Source: Rhodopirellula europaea 6C (GTDB lineage Bacteria; Planctomycetota; Planctomycetia; Pirellulales; Pirellulaceae). Taken from it: 64,000 nucleotides of DNA. This document shows positions 27,421 to 36,660 of the stretch, in pieces; positions within the stretch are counted from its first letter, which is position 1, and each line of letters opens with the position of its first letter. The translations under genes and the position numbers were made by a program. Under the pieces are notes generated by a model, which saw only the letters and a program-made list of their open reading frames with translations, did not search any database and was not told where the DNA came from. The DNA is taken from positions 1 through 64,000 of the forward strand of contig NZ_ANMO01000154.1 of NCBI RefSeq assembly GCF_000338295.1, written 5' to 3'.

Positions 27421-27726
27421 CGGAGCGACTCCGGTGGGGATGGCGTGGGGAAGGGAGTTCAGGCGGGAGATGGCCGGCGCGATGAGCCGAGGCGGTGAGA
27501 GCACCCAGGGCAAACGAACCGGCCCAGCAGTTTAGTTGATTGGCGGTCGCCACCGGGGCGTGATCGCAGGGGCCAGCGATGACACGGGCCAGCAATGACA
27601 TGGGCCTGCAGAAAGCGGGCTTCGCAAATGATGGGTCCACCGCGAGATTCATTCTGCGGTCGCGAGCGTTTTAGAGAACGACTCGGAAACATTCGGCGAA
27701 CAAAAGATATCGCCGTGGGGGATTCA
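27421..27726. other. Intergenic region with short tandem repeat
   Basis: The 306 bases hold an imperfect 16-base tandem repeat (27570-27585 and 27586-27601, with a third partial unit to 27611), based on gggccagcgatgacac. No protein frame is convincing. Confidence 0.4.
27570..27611. repeat. Imperfect 16-base tandem repeat, 2.6 units
   Basis: Unit one is gggccagcgatgacac; unit two differs at two positions; a partial third begins gggcctgcag. It lies in the upstream region of the Tat-exported propeller gene. It could be a simple slippage product or a regulator site; nothing distinguishes these. Confidence 0.5.
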
Positions 27727-27930
27727 CTACCGCTGTTCGCGGTAGGTGGTGAAGCTGAGGAAGGCCAGCAACCCAGAAAAAATGACGAATCCGAGGTTCA
27801 TCAGCATGCTCGCGGATCCGAGCGGCGCCATGTCGCTCATTCCAGCCACGCCCAACAGCAAATCGGCTCCAAATAGCACCAACAGCAAGATGGACGCCAC
27901 AAGGCTAACTAGACAAAGAGCCTTGGGCAT
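27727..27930 (-). CDS. Small two-helix membrane protein
   Basis: This 67-residue protein has hydrophobic helices at about 6-28 and 42-60 with a short polar loop and a basic end (TTYREQR), as expected for a real small inner-membrane protein. GAGG upstream of the ATG at 27930 could act as ribosome-binding site. No family is recognised. It lies alone between two larger genes. It could be a non-coding chance frame, but two well-placed helices and the positive-inside end support it. Confidence 0.6.
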   Translation of the reverse strand: MPKALCLVSLVASILLLVLFGADLLLGVAGMSDMAPLGSASMLMNLGFVIFSGLLAFLSFTTYREQR

Positions 27931-28285
27931 GGACGGGAACCTCGATCAATTTCGGAGAATCAGGATGCAATTGGAGCGGGACGCGTGTCCCGGTTTCGGC
28001 GAGACTGTCGACTCGCGTGGCAAGGATAACAAACTCGCCTTCTAGGTTTGGCCGTCAGTATAGTTCAACCAAAAGAAAATGCCCAAGTTCCCGTGATTTC
28101 GCCATTTCCCCACGGCACTTCGGTCCGTTTGGACCGGTTGGAACAGTTCTCAGGAGCCAATTCGCCTATCGTTTCAGGCCGAACGATGCGACGATAAAGG
28201 CAAGTGCCACCGGAATTTGGACGTGGCGAGAACCGTGCGAATTCCGCACGCATTTGACGGACTGACCCTCTCTCGACAGGCAACC
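27931..28285. other. Intergenic region between divergent genes
   Basis: The small membrane protein gene and lgt diverge from this 355-base stretch. Frames in it run into the lgt start and are not independent genes. The lgt promoter should lie near 28180-28270, but I cannot define one. Confidence 0.35.
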
Positions 28286-29695
28286 ATGCGTCGGACGCTG
28301 TTTTTGATCCCTCACGAATTCGCGGGCTGGCCCATTTTTGGGATTGGTTGGGCGTTGCTGTTTCTCTTGATTGCCGTGTTGGCCTACATCGGCTGGGAAT
28401 CCCGCCGCGGTGGTTTGGGCGCCTCCACCGCCATTGGCCAAATCTCGGGCTTTGCCGTGATGGCCGCGGTGATTCTAGTGGTCGTGGTTCCGAGAACCGA
28501 GTTGGTCAACACGCTGGGCGATCCGGTCGGTGTCGCGGTCCGTGGCTACGGGATGTTTCTGATGCTGGCCGCGATTGCGTCGGTTGGCTTGGCGGCTTGG
28601 CGAGCCGAGCGTGCTGGATTGGGAGCCGATTCGATTCTGCAATTGGCACCCTGGACGTTCATCGGTGGACTGCTGGGAGCACGCATTTTTTACGTCACGC
28701 AGTACTTCGAAGATTTTCTGCGGCCGACCTGGGGTGAAACCCTGATGGCGATGGCGGCGCTGAATCAAGGTGGATTGGTCGTCTATGGCGGATTCATCGG
28801 CGGGTTCATCGCATCGTTGATCGCGTTGAAGCGACATCAAACGCCGATCTGGCGAATCGGGGATGTGATCATTCCTTGCGTGTTCGTGGGATTGCTGTTC
28901 GGTCGATTGGGATGCTTGATGAACGGTTGTTGCTACGGTGGCGCGTGCGAAGCGGGGCCACTGGCGGTTCGATTTCCGGCTGGCTCACAGGTTCACGCGG
29001 AGCAGTTGTTGTCAGGCGAACTGTTGGGCATCGAAGGTCAGCCGGTCGTTTCGGAAGAGGAGCTACCCGCCGGTCAATCGCGAATGGTGGTGGATTCAGT
29101 GAGTCCAGATTCGTTGGCCAGCCAAGCGGGAGTGCAGAACGGTGAGACGTTGACGATCGCTTTGGACCCGACCTATCGAGATCAGGTGCCTTTGGATCGG
29201 CCCGCGGAAGAAGCCTTGCCGGGCGTTGTGGTGCTAAGAGAGGACGAAGTTATTGCGAGATATTCGCCGAGTGACTTGCCCTCGATTGCGGCTCCCGTTT
29301 GGGGCACGCAAATTATCAGCTCCGTGTTTGCAGCGATCATGTTTGTCGTTTTGCTGATTGTGGAACGGATTCTGCATCGACAACCCAAACAAACGGATGA
29401 TGCCGCGCCGGAGCGAGCTATTTCCGGAAGACGTCGACCAGGGATTTTGATGCTGGTCGGCTTCATCGCTTACGGCGTGCTTCGAATTGTGCTTGAGTGG
29501 ATTCGCGTGGACGAGAAAGGTCAATTTGGCACTTCATTGTCGATTTCGCAGTGGGTCAGTTTGGTCGTCATCGCGGCCAGTCTGGTGACACTGTTCATTC
29601 GTTGGCGCGGTGCAGACTCGACATCGGAGCAAACTCCTGGTGGTGGAAACGCGAAAGTGGTTGGCGGATCGGATGCGGCAGCGGCCGGGATGTGA
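28286..29695 (+). CDS. lgt: Prolipoprotein diacylglyceryl transferase with PDZ-like insertion
   Basis: Lgt moves a diacylglyceryl group from phosphatidylglycerol to the lipobox cysteine of prolipoproteins. The ATG at 28286 is used. Lgt landmarks are AVRGYGMFL (85-93), GGLLGARIFYV (127-137), QGGLVVYGGFIGG (161-173), GRLGCLMNGCCYGG (206-219) and YGVLRIVLEWIR (396-407), supplying the essential arginines. Between the GCCYGG loop and the VWGTQIIS segment lies an extra stretch, about residues 231-335. Its core MVVDSVSPDSLASQAGVQNG reads as a PDZ domain. The usual histidine of the HGGL loop is tyrosine. At 469 residues the protein is about 180 longer than E. coli Lgt. Confidence 0.92.
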   Translation: MRRTLFLIPHEFAGWPIFGIGWALLFLLIAVLAYIGWESRRGGLGASTAIGQISGFAVMAAVILVVVVPRTELVNTLGDPVGVAVRGYGMFLMLAAIASVGLAAWRAERAGLGADSILQLAPWTFIGGLLGARIFYVTQYFEDFLRPTWGETLMAMAALNQGGLVVYGGFIGGFIASLIALKRHQTPIWRIGDVIIPCVFVGLLFGRLGCLMNGCCYGGACEAGPLAVRFPAGSQVHAEQLLSGELLGIEGQPVVSEEELPAGQSRMVVDSVSPDSLASQAGVQNGETLTIALDPTYRDQVPLDRPAEEALPGVVVLREDEVIARYSPSDLPSIAAPVWGTQIISSVFAAIMFVVLLIVERILHRQPKQTDDAAPERAISGRRRPGILMLVGFIAYGVLRIVLEWIRVDEKGQFGTSLSISQWVSLVVIAASLVTLFIRWRGADSTSEQTPGGGNAKVVGGSDAAAAGM

Positions 29696-29776
29696 CGAGT
29701 CGACGGCAGGTTGCGTTTTGCCTTCATCGAAACCCATTTTGATTGATTGAGATACTTTGAATATTGAGAGCGGTAC

Positions 29777-30775
29777 ATGAAAATCGCCTGCTTCAGCACC
29801 AAGCCTTACGACGAGCAGTTTTTATCAGCGGCTTCGGACAGATTTGAGCATGAATTTGTATTTCTAGAACACCGGTTGGATGCGTCGACCGTGGTGTTGG
29901 CGGAGGGATGCGATGCCGTGTGTGCCTTCGTCAACGACACGTTGGATGCCTCTGTACTCCAGCGACTTCGCGAGGTTGGAATTGGTTTGCTCGCGATGCG
30001 ATGCGCCGGGGTTAATAACGTCGACCTGGATGCCGCGGCGAAGTTTGGTGTCCGCGTCGTGCGAGTGCCTCGTTATTCACCCCATGCGGTGGCGGAGCAC
30101 ACGATCGGATTGATTTTGACTTTGAATCGGAAGATTCACAAAGCGTACAACCGAGTGCGTGAAAACAACTTTTCGATCGATGGTTTTTTGGGCTTTGATT
30201 TACACGGCCGAACATTTGGGGTGATCGGTACTGGCGCGATCGGTCGTACTTTGGCTGGGATCGTGGGTGGCTTTGGTTGCCGCGTGTTGATGTACGATCC
30301 ATATCCAAATGACGAGGCCAAAAAGCTCGGCGAATACGTCGATCTGGATCGATTGCTGGCCGAATCTGATTTGGTTTCTCTGCAGTGTCCGCTGACCCCG
30401 GACACATACCATTTGATTGATGCTGAACGTCTGAGCAAAATGAAACGCGGTGCGATGTTGGTCAACACATCGCGAGGCGGATTGGTCGACACTTCCGCGG
30501 CCATTGAAGGTTTGAAGTCCGGCCAATTAGGCGGGTTTGCCTTGGATGTCTATGAAGAGGAATCAGGCGTGTTCTTTGAAGATCTGTCGCAGCAGGTCAT
30601 GCAGGATGACGTGCTGTCGCGTTTGATGACGTTTCCCAATGTCTTGATCACTTCTCACCAAGCCTTCTTCACGCGAGAAGCGTTGGAAACGATCGCTGAA
30701 ACCACGCTGCAAAGCATCGACGTGTTCAGTCGCGATGAAGAGTTGGTTAACGAGGTGGTTGCAACACCATCATGA
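29777..30775 (+). CDS. D-2-hydroxyacid dehydrogenase (D-lactate dehydrogenase type)
   Basis: A cytosolic NAD-dependent enzyme that interconverts a 2-ketoacid and a D-2-hydroxyacid, most likely pyruvate and D-lactate. The N-terminus [15 protein letters not shown] and the length of 332 match fermentative D-lactate dehydrogenases. The cofactor loop is [15 protein letters not shown]; catalytic residues sit in [10 protein letters not shown] (Arg), DVYEEE (Glu) and ITSHQAFFT (His). The stop overlaps the ATG of the first methyltransferase by four bases (ATGA), so it is translationally coupled to the type III PKS cluster. Whether it serves that pathway or only shares the transcript is unclear. Confidence 0.92.
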   Translation: MKIACFSTKPYDEQFLSAASDRFEHEFVFLEHRLDASTVVLAEGCDAVCAFVNDTLDASVLQRLREVGIGLLAMRCAGVNNVDLDAAAKFGVRVVRVPRYSPHAVAEHTIGLILTLNRKIHKAYNRVRENNFSIDGFLGFDLHGRTFGVIGTGAIGRTLAGIVGGFGCRVLMYDPYPNDEAKKLGEYVDLDRLLAESDLVSLQCPLTPDTYHLIDAERLSKMKRGAMLVNTSRGGLVDTSAAIEGLKSGQLGGFALDVYEEESGVFFEDLSQQVMQDDVLSRLMTFPNVLITSHQAFFTREALETIAETTLQSIDVFSRDEELVNEVVATPS

Positions 30776-31527
30776 CCTTCGCACGCATTCGCAGTGATGA
30801 GTGGATGGACGATCCCGGTTTGGATCCAGATCGACATCGACAGGCTTTGGCTGGATTGGCTCGGTTGAACCGAATCAGTTTGGTTTCGCGCGTGTTTTAC
30901 CCTCGTCTGGTTCGGATGGCGCAGCAACAACCGCAACGACCTCTGCGCATTTTGGATGTTGCCAGCGGCAGTGCGGACCTTCCCATCGATTGGTTGTGTC
31001 GAGCCAAGCGACAGGGCATCCGGATGGAAGTCACCTCGCTGGATCGCAGCGAAACCGCCATGGATTTCGCCTTGGAATCGGCCAAGGCTGCTGGTGTGAC
31101 TTTGGGCACTGTCGTGCGGGATTGCCTGGCGGATGGATTGCCGTCTGGATTTGATGTCGTGACCAATTCTTTGTTCATGCATCACCTAGAAAATTACCAA
31201 GCGGTCCGGTTGATCCAGGAAATGTGGCGTGTGAGTGAACGCTCCGTGCTGATTTGTGACCTGGATCGATCATCGGTGAACCTGGCGTTGGTCGCCGCCG
31301 CGTCGCGGTTGGTCTCGCGAAGTGATGTTGTTCACCACGATGCAACGGCCAGTGTTCGAGCCGCGTACAGTCGCCCTGAGTTTTCGTCGCTTCTTCGACA
31401 AGCGATGGGCTACGACATTCCCGTTCGCATTTCGTTTCCTTGCCGATTCCTTGCAGCGATCGATCAAACTTGCGTGGCAGAAAGGGTGGGGGCGCCTTCA
31501 CCAATTCTGTCGGGTGCCATTCCGTGA
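30772..31527 (+). CDS. Class I SAM methyltransferase of the type III PKS cluster
   Basis: This 251-residue cytosolic enzyme has the Rossmann-like methyltransferase motif [18 protein letters not shown] (about residues 61-77), an acidic motif II ([11 protein letters not shown]) and motif [17 protein letters not shown]. The C-terminal part [16 protein letters not shown] is shared with methyltransferases that sit beside planctomycete and actinobacterial type III PKS genes. It is coupled to the preceding dehydrogenase (ATGA) and to the FAD oxidoreductase (TGATG). The likely role is O- or C-methylation of a phenolic or quinone product, by analogy with srsB in the Streptomyces phenolic-lipid cluster; substrate is inferred from context. 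Confidence 0.88.
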   Translation: MTFARIRSDEWMDDPGLDPDRHRQALAGLARLNRISLVSRVFYPRLVRMAQQQPQRPLRILDVASGSADLPIDWLCRAKRQGIRMEVTSLDRSETAMDFALESAKAAGVTLGTVVRDCLADGLPSGFDVVTNSLFMHHLENYQAVRLIQEMWRVSERSVLICDLDRSSVNLALVAAASRLVSRSDVVHHDATASVRAAYSRPEFSSLLRQAMGYDIPVRISFPCRFLAAIDQTCVAERVGAPSPILSGAIP

Positions 31528-32873
31528 TGGGCCCCGCCGAATCAGGTTCCTCGATTGAAGACCAGGGCTTGGGCAAGGTCGCGATCGTCGGCGCGGGCGT
31601 GGCAGGTTCTGCAGCGGCAATTCGGTTCGCGCAACGTGGTGCGAAGGTCACTTTGTTTGAGCGATCTGTTTTCCCACGCGAAAAAGTTTGCGGGTGTTGT
31701 TTGGGGGCTGCGGGATTGGCGGCACTGGATGCCATTGGAGCCGGCGAATCGATTCGCGATCTCGGCCTGCCGACCAAGTTCTTTCGTGGCTACTTTCAAG
31801 TGGCCAAGGCAAGCCCAACGGCGACGCAGGTGACAGAAGAGAAACGGTCGCGTGTTCCCGCGGTACGCATTCCAATTCGTGAGGGCATCGCACTTTCGCG
31901 AGCAGAGTTGGATCAGCATCTTTTGACCTTGGCGATCGAGGCGGGCGTGCAAGTGCGGCAGCCTTGCGAAGCCACGATTGTCGCGGAGTCTGGCGAAAGC
32001 GTTTCAATCGATGCCGGAACAGGATCGCCAGAGACCTTTGATTTGGTGGTCGTTGCGGCGGGGCTGACCGGGCGTTTTCGACAACGCGATGCGGCGGATC
32101 TTCGTTGGCTTGAAACGCCCAATGGCCCGATGGGTCTATCTGCTCATATGAGTCGCGACGAAGCAAAAGAGATTGATTGGAAGTTGGAATCTGGTGAAAT
32201 CCAGATGCACTGCGGTCGTGATGGCTATGTCGGAATCGTTTGTCTTCCAAACGGAAGTCTTGATATCGCCGCCGCTGTCCATCCTGGCAAGAAGACCCCC
32301 TCTGTGATGGGGGGAGGCAAGGTGGCGATCCAGATGAAAACTCTGGCGTTGCTGTTGGATTCGGGACTGTTCGATTCATTACAGTCGCGAAAACTGAAGC
32401 TTTGGTTCGCCGAAGTGGCGTGTTGGCAAACCACCCCACCGCTGAGGCGCAGAAGAGTGAGCGGCCGAGGTCGTGTTGTCGCGATTGGTGATGCGGCTGG
32501 TTATGTTGAGCCGCTGACGGGCGAAGGAATGACGTGGGGGATTGAAAGCGGTTTGGCGGTGGCTGATTCTTGGGCTTTGTATCGGTTGGGACAGATGACG
32601 GCTAACGGTGAAGCCGATTTTGGTGCAAACTGGGATCGTCGAGCAGCGAAGTTTCAAACCCGCCGTCGGTATTTATGTCGTTGGGTCACCGGGATGGTCC
32701 GGTATCGACCGGCTCGCTGGTTAGCATGTCATGTTCTACGACGTGCTCATTGGTTGGCGACTCCTTTCACTCGTAGTCTCGCAAACGGCCCGCGTTTCGA
32801 CGCAACGTCCTCCATCCATCGCACCGCATCGAGCTTCGCGGACGCTTCTCTTCGGACTCACGTCTCGTCATGA
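31527..32873 (+). CDS. FAD-dependent oxidoreductase (geranylgeranyl-reductase/hydroxylase-like)
   Basis: The ATG at 31527 overlaps the preceding stop by one base. The dinucleotide-binding motif VAIVGAGVAGSAAAIRFAQRG begins at about residue 17 and is followed by ERSVFPREKVCGCCLG, the FPRxKxCG signature of the geranylgeranyl reductase and flavin hydroxylase group. GRVVAIGDAAGYVEPLTGEGM is the second FAD contact. Length 448. In a type III PKS cluster it probably hydroxylates the aromatic product to a quinol, as srsC does, or reduces an isoprenoid chain. These two options cannot be separated by eye. It overlaps the PKS start by four bases (ATGA). Confidence 0.87.
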   Translation: MGPAESGSSIEDQGLGKVAIVGAGVAGSAAAIRFAQRGAKVTLFERSVFPREKVCGCCLGAAGLAALDAIGAGESIRDLGLPTKFFRGYFQVAKASPTATQVTEEKRSRVPAVRIPIREGIALSRAELDQHLLTLAIEAGVQVRQPCEATIVAESGESVSIDAGTGSPETFDLVVVAAGLTGRFRQRDAADLRWLETPNGPMGLSAHMSRDEAKEIDWKLESGEIQMHCGRDGYVGIVCLPNGSLDIAAAVHPGKKTPSVMGGGKVAIQMKTLALLLDSGLFDSLQSRKLKLWFAEVACWQTTPPLRRRRVSGRGRVVAIGDAAGYVEPLTGEGMTWGIESGLAVADSWALYRLGQMTANGEADFGANWDRRAAKFQTRRRYLCRWVTGMVRYRPARWLACHVLRRAHWLATPFTRSLANGPRFDATSSIHRTASSFADASLRTHVSS

Positions 32874-33970
32874 CTGCCCAGATCTTATCGATTGCGACGG
32901 CTCAGCCAACGCACAAGGCCGACCTTGCGTTCTCAACTCACTGCGCCCAAAGCATGTCATGCGAGGACGAATCGCAGGCCGTGAAATTGGCCAAGCTGTA
33001 TCGTCGAACCGGGGTCGATACTCGCGGAAGTGTGTTGGTTGAAAAAGGCGATGCGGGCGAGCTGACACAATCTTTCTATCCTCCGATGCAAGATGGTGGC
33101 GATCGCGGGCCAACCATGGCCACTCGCAACGAACGCTATGCTGAAGAAGCACCCGCATTGGCATGCCGAGCCGGCCAGGGGGCGCTGGATGGCAGCGGTA
33201 TTTCACCGGACGATGTCACGCACGTGGTCACCGTCACTTGTACCGGATTCACCGCGCCGGGGATCGATGTGCAATTGATTGACAAGCTCGGCTTGCCAAT
33301 CACGACCCAGCGAATTCAAGTTGGGTTCATGGGCTGTCACGGTTTGGTCAACGCACTTCGGACCGCACGTGGTTTGGTTGCCGCTGATTCCGATGCGGTC
33401 GTGTTGATCGTTTGCATCGAACTTTGCAGTCTGCATTATCAGTACGGATACGATGCTCAGCGGATTGTGTCGGGATCTTTGTTTGCCGATGGTTCCGCCG
33501 GTTTGATTGTCGCCGGCGATGACTGCCCCGCGTCAGGAGTCGATTCACCGCTCGGCGAAATCGTTTTGGTAGGCTCCTGTTTAATTCGCGACAGTCATGA
33601 CGCGATGACGTGGCGGATCGGTGACAACGGATTCATCATGACGCTCGAAGCCAGCGTGCCCGGATTCATCGAAACACTCGTGAGTTTCTGTGTGCCTTGG
33701 TTGGCGAAGTCGGGATTGGATTTGGATTCGATCGGTGGCTGGGCGGTTCATCCCGGCGGCGTTCGAATTCTGCAGTCGGTCGAAACCGCGTTGGAGTTGC
33801 CGTCGGACGCACTCGATGTTTCTCGAGAAGTGCTGCGAGAACACGGCAACATGTCGTCGGCGACGCTGGGATTCGTGTTGCAGAAATTCCAGCAGCAAAA
33901 CGTTCCCGGTCCCTGGTTGATGCTTGGTTTTGGTCCGGGCCTGGAAATTGAAGTCGCCGTCGTTCGCTGA
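32870..33970 (+). CDS. Type III polyketide synthase
   Basis: The enzyme condenses an acyl-CoA starter with malonyl-CoA units into pyrones, resorcinols or similar phenolics. The catalytic triad is visible: Cys156 in GFMGCHGL, His294 in AVHPGG and Asn327 in HGNMSS; the GFGPG loop closes the C-terminus. Length 366 is standard for bacterial chalcone/stilbene-synthase relatives. GIDVQLIDKLGLP and TQRIQVGFMGCH resemble alkylpyrone and alkylresorcinol synthases more than plant chalcone synthase. It starts inside the FAD gene stop (ATGA), so translation is coupled. The chain length and cyclisation mode cannot be predicted from the residues alone. Confidence 0.95.
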   Translation: MTAQILSIATAQPTHKADLAFSTHCAQSMSCEDESQAVKLAKLYRRTGVDTRGSVLVEKGDAGELTQSFYPPMQDGGDRGPTMATRNERYAEEAPALACRAGQGALDGSGISPDDVTHVVTVTCTGFTAPGIDVQLIDKLGLPITTQRIQVGFMGCHGLVNALRTARGLVAADSDAVVLIVCIELCSLHYQYGYDAQRIVSGSLFADGSAGLIVAGDDCPASGVDSPLGEIVLVGSCLIRDSHDAMTWRIGDNGFIMTLEASVPGFIETLVSFCVPWLAKSGLDLDSIGGWAVHPGGVRILQSVETALELPSDALDVSREVLREHGNMSSATLGFVLQKFQQQNVPGPWLMLGFGPGLEIEVAVVR

Positions 33971-34044
33971 GTGCTATTCCTGCAAGGACGTCTTCTGCTC
34001 CCTCAGGTCTTCTGACGGGGCGTCTGGGCGGTTATCTTGTCGGC

Positions 34045-34908
34045 ATGAATATCACCAAATGCATTGACTCAGCCGGCCAAACTCGCGTTGCTTTGGTCGA
34101 AAACGAAAGCTTGGTTCCGTTGCAAATGACGGCGGAGCTTCCCACATTGTCGGCAATTTTGGCGGCGGAGAATCCCGCGGCCGCGGCAGGATCTTTGGGG
34201 CGAGATCAGTCCATCGCGATCGATGATTCAACGCAGTGGTTGCCACCGATCGATCAGCAAGAAGTCTGGGCGGCAGGTGTGACCTACAAACGCAGCCAAA
34301 CGGCTCGGATGGAAGAGTCCGAAGCGGCCGCCTCCTGCTACGACCAGGTGTACAACGCCGATCGGCCGGAGATCTTTTTCAAAGCGACGCCGTCGCGGGT
34401 CAGCGGCCACAAGCAACCGCTTCGCATTCGAACGGATGCCAAGTGGAATGTGCCGGAACCTGAGATCACGTTGGTACTCAGTCCCTCTTTGAAGATTGTC
34501 GGATTGACGGTCGGCAATGACATGAGTTCACGGGACATCGAGGGTGAAAACCCTTTGTATTTGCCTCAAGCGAAGTGTTATGACCAATGTGCGGGGCTGG
34601 GGCCTTGGATCACATTGATGGATGAACTGCCTTCGGCCGATGCCATCACCGTGGACCTGAAAATCGTCCGAGATGGAAATGTCGTTTTCGATCAGGCCAC
34701 ATCGGCGGCTGAGATGGCCCGGAAGTTTGAAGATTTGGTGCAGTGGTTGGGACGTGACAACACGATGGCCGACGGGGCGTTCTTGATGACCGGGACCGGG
34801 ATTGTTCCCACTAGCGACTTCACGCTGCTTCCTGATGACGTTGTAAACATCACCATCGGTGGCGTGGGAACGTTGTCCAACCGGATTGTTCAAGGTGCGG
34901 CCTCCTGA
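34045..34908 (+). CDS. Fumarylacetoacetate-hydrolase family protein
   Basis: The FAH fold hydrolyses or decarboxylates 2,4-diketo and hydroxymuconate-type compounds using magnesium. Here the metal-binding block reads VPEPEITLVL (the acidic EPE motif), followed by GNDMSSRDIEG, a QAKCYDQCAGLGPWI segment, and C-terminal GAFLMTGTGIVP. Length 287 matches the 2-hydroxyhepta-2,4-diene-1,7-dioate isomerase type. It begins 74 bases after the PKS stop and overlaps the UbiA-like gene, so it is in the same transcription unit. Cleavage of a polyketide diketone or catabolism of an unrelated aromatic are both possible. Confidence 0.88.
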   Translation: MNITKCIDSAGQTRVALVENESLVPLQMTAELPTLSAILAAENPAAAAGSLGRDQSIAIDDSTQWLPPIDQQEVWAAGVTYKRSQTARMEESEAAASCYDQVYNADRPEIFFKATPSRVSGHKQPLRIRTDAKWNVPEPEITLVLSPSLKIVGLTVGNDMSSRDIEGENPLYLPQAKCYDQCAGLGPWITLMDELPSADAITVDLKIVRDGNVVFDQATSAAEMARKFEDLVQWLGRDNTMADGAFLMTGTGIVPTSDFTLLPDDVVNITIGGVGTLSNRIVQGAAS

Positions 34909-35845
34909 ATCGAACCCGCAGGTTGAATCAGCCTTCACGCCGCTTCAGCAGTCAGCAACGCCGGTCGAGCGATTGCCGCTGGCGTGTTGGTTGAATGTGC
35001 TGTCGCTGGATGCGGTCTTGGTCGCGTTGCTTTGGCAGTTTGTTTTTATCTTTTCGTTTTGTGGTCGAACGCCACGCTGGTACGAATCATTTGTTTTGGC
35101 GTCGGTCGTTTGGTTGATCTATGTCGCCGACCGGTTGCTTGACGGATCGCGGTTGGACTTGTCGAGACCGCACTTGGTTCGGCATCGAATGCATCACCAA
35201 TTCGCGTCTGTTTGGGTGATGGCTTGGATCGTGGTGTTGCTGATCGCCAATTCTGTCGTGGTGCTTTGGATGGATGCGGCGGTGATCCGGATGGGGTTGC
35301 TGGTTGCAGCATTGGTTCTGGCATACGGTGCCGGCGTTCATTTCTGGCCGGGACGTGCCACGGTCAGGCGTGTTTTCGCGAAAGAAGTGCAGGTCGGTGC
35401 GATCTTCGCTGCCGGAGTGAGCTTGATCAGTTGGTTGGAAGCCCCCAGCGTTTCGTTGGGGTTGGCCTGCGTCGCTTCGGCGTTGCTGTTCACGGTGAAC
35501 TGTTGGGCAGTGGCGGAACGCGAATCGGTCGCGGATCAAAACTACGACGCGTCGCGTGCGGGAAAGCCTCGTCGCGAACTGGTGTCGACATCGGGCGTGG
35601 CGGTGTTCGCTGTGATCGGTGGATTTGCCGGTTGGTTGCCTTGGTTGGTGGTGGTTTGCTTGGTCGGCGGATCGACGGCGTTGTTCGCGACAAGTTGTTG
35701 TTGGAGATGGCAGGGGAAGGCTCTGACCGAATGGAGTCGTTGGGCGTCGTCGGCTGATGTGCGGCTGCCTTGTTTTGATCGATGGGTTCCGATGGCGGAT
35801 TGGTCGCTAATGGTTTCGCCGCTGATCTGCTGGGCCATCGTTTGA
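34895..35845 (+). CDS. UbiA-like integral membrane prenyltransferase candidate
   Basis: The protein has about eight membrane helices. Two features recall UbiA prenyltransferases: an acid-rich loop after helix two, IYVADRLLDGSRLD (Asp79, Asp83, Asp88 from the chosen start), and a later NCWAVAERESVADQNYD segment. The classical NDxxDxxxD motif is not exact, so the assignment is tentative. The start could be ATG 34859 or GTG 34895; the GTG leaves a smaller 14-base overlap with the FAH gene and is preferred. Its place between the PKS and a second methyltransferase fits attachment of an isoprenoid chain to a phenol. It could also be an unrelated membrane protein. Confidence 0.6.
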   Translation: MRPPESNPQVESAFTPLQQSATPVERLPLACWLNVLSLDAVLVALLWQFVFIFSFCGRTPRWYESFVLASVVWLIYVADRLLDGSRLDLSRPHLVRHRMHHQFASVWVMAWIVVLLIANSVVVLWMDAAVIRMGLLVAALVLAYGAGVHFWPGRATVRRVFAKEVQVGAIFAAGVSLISWLEAPSVSLGLACVASALLFTVNCWAVAERESVADQNYDASRAGKPRRELVSTSGVAVFAVIGGFAGWLPWLVVVCLVGGSTALFATSCCWRWQGKALTEWSRWASSADVRLPCFDRWVPMADWSLMVSPLICWAIV

Positions 35846-36543
35846 GCGAGTCAGCCCAAGGATATGACCGCTTGGCTCGGTGGTATTGGTTGCTGGAAAA
35901 GCCGGTCTTTCGCAATGACCTGCAACACGCACGCACAGCGTTGTTGCCTGAATTACCACCGGTCCATCGAATGTTAATCTTGGGCGACGGCGATGGACGT
36001 TTGCTGGCGGAAGTCTTGCGGGCTCAGGTGCAGGTCACCAGCGTCGAGCAAAGCCGGGAGATGATTCGGCTTCAGCAAGAGCGGGTGAGCCGGCTGGATG
36101 CTACTGATCGGGTTTGCTTTGTCTGTGCTGATGCGACGCGGTGGGATGCCGGCGGAGAGACGTTTGATTGTGTCGTTGCGCCGTTCTTCTTGGACTGTTT
36201 CACCGAAGCGGAGTTGCGTCAGCATTTGCCGCGTTGGTTGAGTTGGGTCGAACCGCGAGGTTGGTTCTATCACATTGATTTTGTGATGCCGGCGTCAGGA
36301 TGGCGACGCGTGCGAGCGGCGTTTTGGAGCCGGGTGATGCATGTTTTCTTTGCTTGGCAAACCGGTCTTTCGTCAAAATCGTTGGTCGCGGTGGAGCCGT
36401 TCTTTGGCTCCGATCAATGGAGTGTTCAGCGAACCAAGCTGCTCAATTTCGGTTTCCTTCAATCGCGTCTGTATCGCCGATTGACGGTCGAAGACATTGA
36501 AGAAGACACAGGGGGCGAATCGTCGTCGGAAGTGGACCGCTAG
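35842..36543 (+). CDS. Class I SAM methyltransferase
   Basis: The core carries motif I MLILGDGDGRLLAEV, an acidic motif II (TSVEQSREMI) and FDCVVAPFFLDCFTE near motif IV. I choose the TTG at 35842, whose last bases form the stop of the UbiA-like gene (TTGA); an ATG at 35782 in frame would overlap that gene by 64 bases. The C-terminal FQWSVQRTK-like region and an acidic tail (EEDTGGESSSE) are not typical. It ends the polyketide group. It probably methylates the same product or its quinone; no residue identifies the substrate. Confidence 0.75.
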   Translation: MSESAQGYDRLARWYWLLEKPVFRNDLQHARTALLPELPPVHRMLILGDGDGRLLAEVLRAQVQVTSVEQSREMIRLQQERVSRLDATDRVCFVCADATRWDAGGETFDCVVAPFFLDCFTEAELRQHLPRWLSWVEPRGWFYHIDFVMPASGWRRVRAAFWSRVMHVFFAWQTGLSSKSLVAVEPFFGSDQWSVQRTKLLNFGFLQSRLYRRLTVEDIEEDTGGESSSEVDR

Positions 36544-36660
36544 GATTGGCACTTGCGATTTTGGGACTCAGCCCCGACGATACGCGACCGCCTATTGGCG
36601 GGATGTGAGTTCTTTTCGCTTTCGAAACGCTTTGTTTTTGCCGAGAACCGGCACGTGTTC

